Source: Victivallaceae bacterium | GTDB lineage: Bacteria; Verrucomicrobiota; Lentisphaeria; Victivallales; Victivallaceae | Direction of reading: 5' to 3' | Assembly: GCA_021647315.1 (NCBI GenBank) | Contig: JAKIUY010000021.1 | Location: forward strand, 1 to 48,516 | DNA: 48,516 nucleotides | Program-made: the position numbers and the translations under genes | Shown: positions 1 to 7,554 of the stretch, piece after piece | Layout of the letters: the number at the start of each line of letters is the position of its first letter | How positions within the stretch are numbered: the first letter of the stretch is position 1 | The notes under the pieces: model-generated | Database searches by the model: none | Seen by the model: only the letters and a program-made list of their open reading frames with translations | What the model was told of the DNA's origin: nothing

Positions 1-48
1 AATAACCATTATAAAACTTATATTTAAAACTTTACTTCTCATGTCAAA

Positions 49-112
49 CTAAACGCACACTATACTTTAAGATATACTAAACGCACGGAATATTTTTTTG
101 AGTGTGCGTTTA
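49..112. promoter_or_regulatory. Three-box repeat upstream of the first regulator
   Basis: The motif CTAAACGCAC occurs at 49-58 and 77-86, and its reverse complement GTGCGTTTA starts at 104. The outer copies form a perfect 11-bp inverted repeat (51-61 with 101-111). TATACT hexamers occur at 61-66 and 73-78 between the boxes. This looks like a multi-site operator, possibly for a leftward promoter whose gene lies outside the window. The protein that binds it is unknown. Confidence 0.4.
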
Positions 113-162
113 ACTTTTCAATTAACATTTTTAAAAGTTTAAATAATTTTTCATGAATGCTC

Positions 163-191
163 TTGACAAATGGCTGCAAACTTGTTATACT
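163..191 (+). promoter_or_regulatory. Sigma-70 promoter of the GntR/LacI regulator gene
   Basis: TTGACA at 163-168 and TATACT at 186-191 are separated by 17 bp, close to consensus. Predicted transcription starts near 198, just ahead of the palindrome at 201-220, so a bound repressor would block initiation or escape. Confidence 0.75.
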
Positions 192-200
192 CTAGTTAAT

Positions 201-240
201 AAACTGGTTCAAACCAGTTTAGACCGATTTAAACCATTTT
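201..240. promoter_or_regulatory. Palindromic operator, probably autoregulatory
   Basis: AAACTGGTT and AACCAGTTT (201-209 and 212-220) form a perfect 9-bp inverted repeat with a 2-bp centre. A degenerate second copy (AGACCGATTTAAACCATTTT) follows at 221-240. It sits at the expected transcription start of the adjacent GntR/LacI gene, and such regulators commonly repress themselves from this position. I saw no second copy elsewhere in the window. Confidence 0.65.
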
Positions 241-257
241 AAAATTAGGTATGATAG

Positions 258-1511
258 ATGATTGCGACAGTAGATAAAAATGACAAACTTACTTTGCCGA
301 TTCAGCTGAGTGAACGGTTGCTATCAGCAATAGAGTCAGGTATCTATCTCCCAGGTAGTCGTCTGCCGAGTGGCCGTGAGTTGGCCAAACAATTCAGCGT
401 CAGTCGCGGTACGGTAATTGAGGCGCTTAATATTCTGGAAGAAAAAAATTGCATTGAACGTATCGCAGCCAAAGGGGTTTATGTCGCGGATGATGTTAAA
501 CATGAGTTAAAAAAAATCAAGATTATCTTCCCATTCCCTGACATCGCCATGGCTCCTGAAGCGTTCAATCGGCTTGAAAACTGGAACACCTGTTCAGAAG
601 TCTATCATGGGATGCTGGCTGAGGCCAAGGAGCAAAATATTGAATTGATACTTCAGCATTTTGAAGAGAGCTCTGATTCACGTATTATTGAACGCCAAAT
701 GCGCAGTCTTAAAGATTATGATGGGGCGATCTTCATGGTTGGCCTGTTGAACAACCTACGGCAGGCGATATTCAATGCCGGAAAACCAGCTATTTTAATT
801 TCAGGTAGTGATGAAGAAATTTCACCTTACGCATCTTCCATTATTGCAACAGAGCTTAATCATGAATTGAAGCTTCTGGCTGAACACATTGCTGAACGCG
901 GCTATAAAAGATTATGGGTGCTGACCAGAAATGCTGAGAGTTATCATTCTGAAAGATCATTTATTGAACAGGCAAGAAAGAATAACCTGCTGTTTGACCA
1001 TGCCGAGAGTTTGAATATTGAAGCGATGCGAAACAGTCTTATTGAGGTTGATGAGCAGCAGTCAATTGATTTTACAACCTGTCTGTCTGAAATTGATTTT
1101 ACCAGTGGAAAAGATGTTGTATTTCTCAATCTCTGTGACTTTGCGGTGCCTTTTTATGATTTTTGTCATGAAAATCATCTACGTATTGGTCAAGATATTG
1201 GAGTTATCGGTTATGCCTCTGAAGTAATTTATCAAAGCCTAGTACCAAGCATTACCTATAGTAAAATTGATAATTTTGCCAAAGGGCAATTAGCCTGCCG
1301 AATGGTAATTGATAAAATCAGAAATAATGACCATCAACAATCAGTTGAAACTGTCAGGAACCAATTGATTGTCGGCAAATCAACTGGCAATATAAAGCAA
1401 TCCGTAAAAACTACTAATCACAGATCAAGGAGGCAATATGGAGCAAAAAATAGCAAGCTTAAAACGATATTATCACCCAAAACCAAGGAGCTGGAAGAAC
1501 TATTATTATAA
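258..1511 (+). CDS. GntR-type transcriptional regulator with LacI-like sugar-binding domain
   Basis: Predicted cytoplasmic DNA-binding regulator that responds to a small sugar-like ligand. Residues about 15-80 form a GntR winged helix (GSRLPSGRELAKQFSVSRGT, then a wing ending GVYVADD). Residues about 85-385 resemble the LacI/periplasmic-binding fold, with the usual late segment containing DIGVIGYASE. The ATG at 258 is the first reasonable start after the promoter; its ribosome site (AGGT) is weak. Similarity to LacI proteins seems to fade near GKSTGNIK, and the last ~25 residues overlap another frame with its own strong ribosome site. The promoter and palindrome just upstream suggest autoregulation. 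It probably controls the downstream polysaccharide genes, but the ligand cannot be read from the sequence. Confidence 0.85.
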   Translation: MIATVDKNDKLTLPIQLSERLLSAIESGIYLPGSRLPSGRELAKQFSVSRGTVIEALNILEEKNCIERIAAKGVYVADDVKHELKKIKIIFPFPDIAMAPEAFNRLENWNTCSEVYHGMLAEAKEQNIELILQHFEESSDSRIIERQMRSLKDYDGAIFMVGLLNNLRQAIFNAGKPAILISGSDEEISPYASSIIATELNHELKLLAEHIAERGYKRLWVLTRNAESYHSERSFIEQARKNNLLFDHAESLNIEAMRNSLIEVDEQQSIDFTTCLSEIDFTSGKDVVFLNLCDFAVPFYDFCHENHLRIGQDIGVIGYASEVIYQSLVPSITYSKIDNFAKGQLACRMVIDKIRNNDHQQSVETVRNQLIVGKSTGNIKQSVKTTNHRSRRQYGAKNSKLKTILSPKTKELEELLL

Positions 1512-1527
1512 AATCCACACATATTAA
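1438..1527 (+). CDS. Possible 29-residue basic, Tyr-rich small protein
   Basis: An ATG at 1438 sits 4 bases after a near-perfect Shine-Dalgarno (AAGGAGG, 1427-1433) and opens a 29-codon frame ending TAA at 1525-1527. The product is basic and aromatic (KRYYHP, then NYYYK). It overlaps the end of the GntR/LacI gene in another frame and precedes the prepilin-like gene. The ribosome site is stronger than that of the regulator itself. It could be a real small protein, a leader peptide coupling translation to the next gene, or chance. Confidence 0.4.
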   Translation: MEQKIASLKRYYHPKPRSWKNYYYKIHTY

Positions 1528-1605
1528 CCATAACAAGGAGAGTGTAAAATGAGTACATTAATCGTAAAAGCAAGTTCATCAACCAAAAACAAAGGAGAAT
1601 TTACC

Positions 1606-2385
1606 ATGAATTCAATGAAAACAAACTCGAAGATCACCAATCTGAAATCATCAATCATCAGTGGTTTTACCCTCATAGAGCTATTGGTTGTTATAGCTAT
1701 TATTGCCATCCTCGCCGGAATGTTATTGCCTGCATTAAATGCGGCTAGGGATAAAGCAAAAGCAATCAGTTGTACTAATAACCTGAAGCAGTTAGGCTTG
1801 TCTTTTGCCATGTACCAAGATGACAGTGATGATTATTTTGTGCCATACGGCGATGTAGCAGATGCAACGTTGAATACCAATTGGGCTTGGCGTATGCGCA
1901 AAAATGGTTATTTAACCAGTCCATCAATTTTGTTGTGTCCTGATTCCGCAATATTGAGTCATCGTAATACCCATGGATTCAGTAATGTTGTTGCACTGCC
2001 GAACAATTCAAATCCCTATCTCTACATAACTTACGGTTATAATTATGATTATGGCTTTGGTCGAATGCATTACAGTGTTGCCGGTGGCAGATACACCCCG
2101 CCTAAAATTAGTATGGTCAAACATGCATCGAAAAAAATATTGGTTGGCGACAGTTATCGTCGGGCTGACATATTGCCAGGTGGGCTTAAAATTGGTCGCA
2201 ATGCGATTAATCGGGATAATCCGTTGGTAACTCCTACTGCCCAGACCCTGCATGATCGTCACAGTGATGCCGCTGTTATTCTCTGGGCTGATCTGCATGT
2301 CAAAGCTGTAAAGAAGGCATCAAATGTATTGAGTTATGATACCGATGCTAATAATTTGAATAAACATTGGCGCTTTAACAAGTAG
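1606..2385 (+). CDS. Prepilin-like secreted protein (type II secretion pseudopilin family)
   Basis: The N-terminus carries a class III signal, [20 protein letters not shown], with cleavage expected after the Gly and methylation of the Phe; the hydrophobic helix anchors the protein. This is followed by the typical [24 protein letters not shown] and a variable C-terminal domain ending in an H-x9-D pattern ([15 protein letters not shown]), as in the large PVC family of such proteins. The ATG at 1606 is chosen because its context (CAAAGGAGAATTTACC, then ATGAATTCAA) nearly matches the start of the other prepilin gene at 25694. An in-frame ATG at 1549 has an equally good AAGGAG site and would add 19 residues. 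The cargo or surface role is unknown. Confidence 0.85.
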   Translation: MNSMKTNSKITNLKSSIISGFTLIELLVVIAIIAILAGMLLPALNAARDKAKAISCTNNLKQLGLSFAMYQDDSDDYFVPYGDVADATLNTNWAWRMRKNGYLTSPSILLCPDSAILSHRNTHGFSNVVALPNNSNPYLYITYGYNYDYGFGRMHYSVAGGRYTPPKISMVKHASKKILVGDSYRRADILPGGLKIGRNAINRDNPLVTPTAQTLHDRHSDAAVILWADLHVKAVKKASNVLSYDTDANNLNKHWRFNK

Positions 2386-2735
2386 GAACTTTTTACCTTT
2401 AGCAATAATTTAGATTTAAGTGTTCGATGCTCTGACGCTGGTGCGATAAATGCTGGCTTTATCAAAGCCTGGCACTACAAATTTCCGGCACAGACGGTTA
2501 TTGTTCATCCAATAGGAAATTATTACGCTACGCTTCATCTGTCACTGCGCTTGTGTAGCTGTTTCCAACTGGTAGTTTCGCTTTGCGGTTTTCAACAGGC
2601 GATATCCCTGGCGCATAACCCTAATCCTCTTTGGGGATTACTTGCCAATGCCGCCTGGAAGTCGCAAGCTACTGTTTAGTTCCGGCACAGGCGGTTATGT
2701 TCTTGTATTAAACTCAATTAACAATGGAGAGTAAA
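2386..2735. other. Intergenic stretch with a direct repeat
   Basis: No convincing gene is seen in these ~350 bp. A 19-bp direct repeat, TTCCGGCACAGRCGGTTAT, occurs at 2483-2501 and 2680-2698, the second copy about 40 bp before the next start codon. Nothing else is recognised. Confidence 0.5.
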
Positions 2736-4076
2736 ATGACTAAAAAATCTATTCTGATGACGATCGCAATGCTGTTTTCCGTAATTACCCTTTCAGCTGG
2801 TCAGGTCTACACGGCGACGGTAGTTAACGATCTGCGAACAATTTCCGGGGCTGTGGATTCAATGGTGATTTTGCGCGGACACACCTACAAAACGGTTGGC
2901 GGCGGAGTCTTTGCCTGGGATTCGAATTCGACAGAAGCTGATAATAATGGGACGATTATTCAGGTTACCGGCACCGCTACCGGGCGCTGGATAAGGCAGG
3001 CCAATGATAAAAAGGTCAGCGTTTTATGGTTTGGAGCCTATCCCAATGGCAGTGTTGATTGTACGGCGGCATTCAAAGCTGCCATTGCGGCGGTTGGCGA
3101 ACAGGGGCAGCTTTATATTCCAACCGGACGCTATAAGATAACCGACACATTGACTATACCTTATAACGGGTTCAGTGTTACCGGTGATGGTAAAGACGCG
3201 TCGAATGTCATTTTCAGTCCCACCCAGAACAGTGTGCTGTTCTTAATGAAAAAAACCGGAACGACGCTGTTCAACAACCGTTTTGCCAATCTGCGTATCT
3301 CCTCAACTGATACCCAATACAGGAAAACCGCCATTGAAGTGGAAGATGTCAGCAGTTTTACGATTGAAAATGTTTATGTGGGGCTGGAATGGATCGGCAA
3401 TGACAGTATCGGGATTTATATCAAAGGGCGTGAACAGGTGACGATTAAGGGGTGTGTGATTAGAGCCAACCTGCCATTGAAAATCGGCAATAATCCCAAC
3501 GATTCAATCTATGAATGTGACCATTTTTCTATAAAAGATACGCTATTACGAGTGATCGATACTGGTGCTGCGCAACCAACGAAAAATATCTATGTTGAAG
3601 ATAATGTTGTGATTTATAACTTAAGTTTTAACGGGTTTAATTCCTGGATTGGCGGCGATTATGGTTTTTATTGGAGAACAACCAGTCAACCGGCAAGTAT
3701 TTCATATAATCTGAAATTTGATAATGTTAGAAGTGAACAGGGCACTGATCCGAACGGCTATGTCTTTTATATTGACTATTCAGGCTATCCTGCTCCGCTA
3801 TCCGGCGTGACGTTGATTAATTGTTACCTAGCCAATCAGCGGCGAGGGCTGTATATGAGAAACCTCAGCACTTTGAATATGATCAGCACCTATGTGGTGT
3901 CGCCTAATAATTCTACTAATGCCATTGATCTGGCGAATGTTAATGCGTTGAATTGGCAGGGCTGTGATATGAGGAATACCAATACTGTAAGCCTTGGGGG
4001 ATTAGTACCGGTCTGGAATGGCAAATGGAGCCAGTGGGATCCGATGCCGAAAAATGCGCTATTTGAGAAACCGTAA
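2736..4076 (+). CDS. Secreted pectate-lyase-like beta-helix protein
   Basis: A Sec signal peptide spans about residues 1-22 (MTKKSILMTIAMLFSVITLSAG). It is followed by a region like the Pectate_lyase_3 / phage tail-spike fold: SVLWFGAYPNGSVDCTAAFKAA, then LYIPTGRYKITDTL, then repeated beta-helix rungs rich in Asn and Gly up to about residue 420. Such proteins bind or cleave acidic polysaccharide outside the cell; no lyase active site can be assigned by eye. The ATG at 2736 is preferred because GGAGAG (2726-2731) is correctly spaced for it and overlaps the alternative in-frame ATG at 2724. The stop codon begins a dispersed repeat shared with 18971-19022. Confidence 0.8.
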   Translation: MTKKSILMTIAMLFSVITLSAGQVYTATVVNDLRTISGAVDSMVILRGHTYKTVGGGVFAWDSNSTEADNNGTIIQVTGTATGRWIRQANDKKVSVLWFGAYPNGSVDCTAAFKAAIAAVGEQGQLYIPTGRYKITDTLTIPYNGFSVTGDGKDASNVIFSPTQNSVLFLMKKTGTTLFNNRFANLRISSTDTQYRKTAIEVEDVSSFTIENVYVGLEWIGNDSIGIYIKGREQVTIKGCVIRANLPLKIGNNPNDSIYECDHFSIKDTLLRVIDTGAAQPTKNIYVEDNVVIYNLSFNGFNSWIGGDYGFYWRTTSQPASISYNLKFDNVRSEQGTDPNGYVFYIDYSGYPAPLSGVTLINCYLANQRRGLYMRNLSTLNMISTYVVSPNNSTNAIDLANVNALNWQGCDMRNTNTVSLGGLVPVWNGKWSQWDPMPKNALFEKP

Positions 4077-4124
4077 TCAGGTGGCACCTGAAGGCAGATA
4101 CTGCTTCAAACTCCAATTCGCGTC
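4074..4124 (-). repeat. Dispersed ~50-bp repeat, copy 1 (with 18971-19022)
   Basis: Read on the - strand this matches 18971-19022 over about 50 bp (GGAGTTTGAAGYRGTATYTG, then CTTCAGRTGCCACCTGATTA). It contains a short palindrome, CAGGTGGCACCTG. Both copies abut a stop codon, here the TAA at 4074-4076. REP-like function is possible. Confidence 0.6.
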
Positions 4125-4194
4125 TAAAACGTCAAGTGCCAGTTTTGGCCTGTCGAGCGCAGCGACAGTTGAAAGAACCAGGTATGCTGGTCGG

Positions 4195-4225
4195 GGTGGC
4201 ACGGACTTACTCCGAACGACACTAG
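4195..4225 (-). repeat. Single end of the CTAGTG...GGCATAAGT inverted-repeat family
   Basis: The - strand reads ACTAGTGTCGTTCGGAGTAA then GTCCGTGCC, closely matching the left end of the element at 23659-23992. A matching opposite end is not obvious nearby, so this may be a solo end or a decayed copy. Confidence 0.5.
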
Positions 4226-4237
4226 TTAACGTTAAAA

Positions 4238-4316
4238 GCGGTGAAGAATCACCGCACTCCAAAAAGCTTAATTCGTTGATCTACGTCATTTGGGAGTGCG
4301 AAAATGCTTTTTCGCT
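4238..4316. other. Cluster of hairpins upstream of the double beta-helix gene
   Basis: GCGGTG/CACCGC form a 6-bp stem (4238-4255). CGCACTCC and the matching GGGAGTGCG (4253-4300) form a second inverted repeat. GCGAAAA-TGC-TTTTTCGC (4299-4316) forms a third. No clear T-tract terminator follows. These could end transcription of the preceding gene or be repeat remnants. Confidence 0.4.
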
Positions 4317-4439
4317 TTCAGACACGACCTAATTTACGATTCGATTATCATAAAATTTAAAATCAGCATGAATTATGCCGAAAGTTTTGTCCATGTCAGG
4401 CGCAAAGTGCCTAAATCAACGAGAAAAAAAAAGTATATT

Positions 4440-7373
4440 ATGATTTGTAAAAAATTTATGCGGGTGATGCTGTTGTCAGCACTTTGTTATTCACTGTCAT
4501 TGCAGGGGGGAGAACTGAAAACGAGTTTTGAGGTTGATTTTACTAAAGATAAAATAGCTGCTGTCGGGACAAAAAGACCAGTACCTCGCGGTAGAGGATT
4601 GTTAACTCCTGCCGGCCTTGATGCATCAGGCAAAGCGGGCAGCGCGCCATTCAGATACAAACTCGACAGCTATCTGAATCCGGCTGAAGGGGCGATAACC
4701 ATTAATTTCAGCCCCCGCATAGTTAAAAGTTCAAAGCAGGTGAATTCAGTATTATTGGAGACCAGGCAAGGACGTGATTGGTTTGGCATCGGTTATAATG
4801 CCAGACCTGATGGCAGAATTTATCTCTGGACGGCAGTTCGCGGCCCAAAGCGGGCGGCGGACAGCGCGGAGGTGTTACGCGAAGTGAAACTAACAAGTCA
4901 GAGTTGGTATAAGGTTACTGTCAGTTGGAACCGGGATAAAATAGCACTTGCCTTGAACGGTAAACTGTTGGGCAAGACGGAACGACCGTTTAAGCTTTTT
5001 TACGGGCAATGGCTGAAAGTTGGCGGTAGCAATGAAAAAGTTGTTGCCCATGGTATCATCAAGAGCGTAACCATCGCGGCCGGTGACGCGAAAATGCCGG
5101 TTACAGTCAAAGCTGCAGTTCAGCCTGGCGGCAGGTGGCAGCCTTACAATGTAAAAGACTACGGCGCGAAGGGGGACGGAGTTACCGATGATGCTGCGGC
5201 GATTCAAAAATGTATTACTGTGGCAGAACGTTCTATCCAATATTATTATGCGGAACGAACTTATCCTGAAGTGATTATTCCTGCCGGCACCTATCTGCTG
5301 TCAAAGCCGCTGGTGATTTCGCCTAAACAGTCCGCCAAGGGGATGGGTTTGCAACTCACCGGTATTGGCAAAGTGGTATTAAAACAGCCGGATCCGACTA
5401 AAGATATTATCTATGTCGCTAACGGCTATCGGCATATTTTTGAGAATCTCTCTTTTGAAGGCGGCAAACGGCAGATCAAATTTTTTACTAAAAACAAAGA
5501 CCGTTCACTGTTATTAATTCGTAACTGCAACTTCTCCAATTCCGCCGATTACGCAGTTGATGACGCCATGTACGGGGTACATCATTCTAAAATCATTCCA
5601 CCCTATAATATCTCATTCAATCAAGCCGGGCTGCCGGAACTGACGCCCAATGATCTGTCAAAGTTGCCGGATATATATTTCACCTCGACTTTAATGCACA
5701 TTACCGGCAGCAGGTTTACAAATTGCATGAAAGTTCTACGAGCCCATGCGGATTGGGGAATTATGGATAACTGCAAAATTGAGACTAATCCCCAGATGCG
5801 CGGGGCGGCAATATATGCCCGTGGGGTTTTGAAGTTGAAAAATATTGACGGTTTAGCACGGGTCACCAAAGGCAGGCAACAGCGCTGGATTGACAATATC
5901 ATGGGTAGTGTAATTCTTAAAAATGTCAATTTTGACGCAGAGGGCGATATTGGTATGTGTCCGGTGGTTAATCGTCGTATCTACGATAATGGCGGGCTCT
6001 ATAATGTCGCGGTCTCAATCGACAGCAGCAGTTTTAAAGCGGCAGGTTCGCCGGGAAACTCTATTGTCTATTGTGAAGAGGTACCTAATTGGATCAGTAT
6101 TATCAACTCGAGTGAAGTTTCCGGTAAAACCATTCCTGCTATAAATTTTCGTCCGACAGTAAATAAAAAATATCTGCAATATGTTGCATTTCCTGAACTG
6201 GTTAAACGTGACCCTGAATTAGCCAGAATTTATGGCTATATGGTCTCCATGCCACGGGTCTATGATGATGTAGTAGGCTATAAATATAAAAATAATTTTG
6301 CCTTTAATTTGCATAGCAATAAAAATATTAGTGTTAAATTACCGAAAGTGCTTGAACAATTTGTCGAACCACCACTACCCAAAAATATTCAAGCAGGCTT
6401 TAATCCCCCACCACAAACAGTATCGATTGCCTATATGAAAAAAATATTTACGAAAACCCTTAATGTGCGTGATTTTGGGGCTCAAGGTAATAATAGTTCA
6501 GATGACACAGCAGCCCTGCAAAAAGCGTTTAATGCCGCTGGGAAAGCAGGTGATACTGAACTTCTATTACCTAATGGCATCTATCGCATAACCAAAACTT
6601 TAGTGCTACCTAAAAATATTGCTTTGCGCGGTCTGGGCAATGCCTGTTTATCTGGCAAAGATAGAGTGGATACTATTTTACAGGGTAAAGATGTTCTGAA
6701 TTTATCATTTAGAAATATCGGTTTTAACCGAGCAAAAAATGCCCTGGTAATTAAAACTAAAGCCACCGATGCGAGCAAAATATTAATGGATAATTGTAAA
6801 TTTTCTGAAATTCGCAACCTCGCTATTAACTGTTCTGCTGGTAAAGGTTTGGCAAATGAACCCAATAAAACTGAGTTTTTATTGGGCAACGCAGTATTTG
6901 GCCGTGTGAGGCAACTAATAGCTTCCAATGCTGAGAATGCCCGTTTTACAGCATCTTGGGTTACCACCGATAAAACCCTGGAGAATGGTGCAGTATTTGT
7001 TAATAAAGGCCGGCTTGAAATCAGTGACCTTGTCGGCGTTCCTCACATGAACCATGCTCGCTGGATCGATAATTACGGTAAACTCATCGTTAACAATGTT
7101 CGGTTCGGTGGTGAAGGTAATCGTCCCAACGACCTAATTGACAGTCGTAATAATGATAATGAGATATTTGTCGAAAATTCATGGTTTTTCTGTAAGGGCA
7201 GGTCAATAATTTACTGCACTAAAATTCCGAAAATTGTTGCCCTGCGCAATAACTGTGGCATTCCGGCTGACCTGCAGACGATGATAACAGTTAAAAACGC
7301 ATCAAAAGATGATTTAGTCGGTCGCTTTTTCGAGAGTTGCAATATTTCGCCGACAACGATAAAAACGGAATAG
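4440..7373 (+). CDS. Secreted LamG plus double beta-helix (pectate-lyase-like) protein
   Basis: About 977 residues counted from 4440. A signal peptide (MICKKFMRVMLLSALCYSLS) is followed by a LamG/concanavalin-like domain (about residues 25-220) with GRIYLWTAV and WYKVTVSWNRDKIALALNGK. Two separate Pectate_lyase_3-type modules follow: the first begins VKDYGAKGDGVTDDAAAIQK, the second begins NVRDFGAQGNNSSDDTAALQ roughly 450 residues later. Both show the characteristic Gly-Asp-Asp turn and long Asn-rich rungs. The protein probably binds and may cleave polysaccharide outside the cell. The start at 4440 is chosen for its signal peptide; the frame is open further upstream (ATG 4290), but that part encodes no export signal and lies over hairpins. 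The ribosome site is poor. Confidence 0.75.
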   Translation: MICKKFMRVMLLSALCYSLSLQGGELKTSFEVDFTKDKIAAVGTKRPVPRGRGLLTPAGLDASGKAGSAPFRYKLDSYLNPAEGAITINFSPRIVKSSKQVNSVLLETRQGRDWFGIGYNARPDGRIYLWTAVRGPKRAADSAEVLREVKLTSQSWYKVTVSWNRDKIALALNGKLLGKTERPFKLFYGQWLKVGGSNEKVVAHGIIKSVTIAAGDAKMPVTVKAAVQPGGRWQPYNVKDYGAKGDGVTDDAAAIQKCITVAERSIQYYYAERTYPEVIIPAGTYLLSKPLVISPKQSAKGMGLQLTGIGKVVLKQPDPTKDIIYVANGYRHIFENLSFEGGKRQIKFFTKNKDRSLLLIRNCNFSNSADYAVDDAMYGVHHSKIIPPYNISFNQAGLPELTPNDLSKLPDIYFTSTLMHITGSRFTNCMKVLRAHADWGIMDNCKIETNPQMRGAAIYARGVLKLKNIDGLARVTKGRQQRWIDNIMGSVILKNVNFDAEGDIGMCPVVNRRIYDNGGLYNVAVSIDSSSFKAAGSPGNSIVYCEEVPNWISIINSSEVSGKTIPAINFRPTVNKKYLQYVAFPELVKRDPELARIYGYMVSMPRVYDDVVGYKYKNNFAFNLHSNKNISVKLPKVLEQFVEPPLPKNIQAGFNPPPQTVSIAYMKKIFTKTLNVRDFGAQGNNSSDDTAALQKAFNAAGKAGDTELLLPNGIYRITKTLVLPKNIALRGLGNACLSGKDRVDTILQGKDVLNLSFRNIGFNRAKNALVIKTKATDASKILMDNCKFSEIRNLAINCSAGKGLANEPNKTEFLLGNAVFGRVRQLIASNAENARFTASWVTTDKTLENGAVFVNKGRLEISDLVGVPHMNHARWIDNYGKLIVNNVRFGGEGNRPNDLIDSRNNDNEIFVENSWFFCKGRSIIYCTKIPKIVALRNNCGIPADLQTMITVKNASKDDLVGRFFESCNISPTTIKTE

Positions 7374-7554
7374 ACGCCGAGCTGTTCAATGTTAAAGTTG
7401 TGATATTTCTTATACCGTTTGGGTAGTTATGGCTTTATATGTGTGTTTATTGCACAGTTTATGCCATTTAACTTTTCATAAAAATATAGAACATGAGTGC
7501 CCGCATAACCGGTTTTGTTGATAAATTTATTAAATAGGAAACAATAATAATATA

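Noticed and set aside
4018-4332. 104-codon + strand frame after the first beta-helix gene
   Set aside because: It runs through a dispersed repeat and several hairpins and has no ribosome site.
4290-4439. N-terminal extension of the double beta-helix protein
   Set aside because: These 50 codons encode no export signal and overlap hairpins; the signal peptide starts at 4440.
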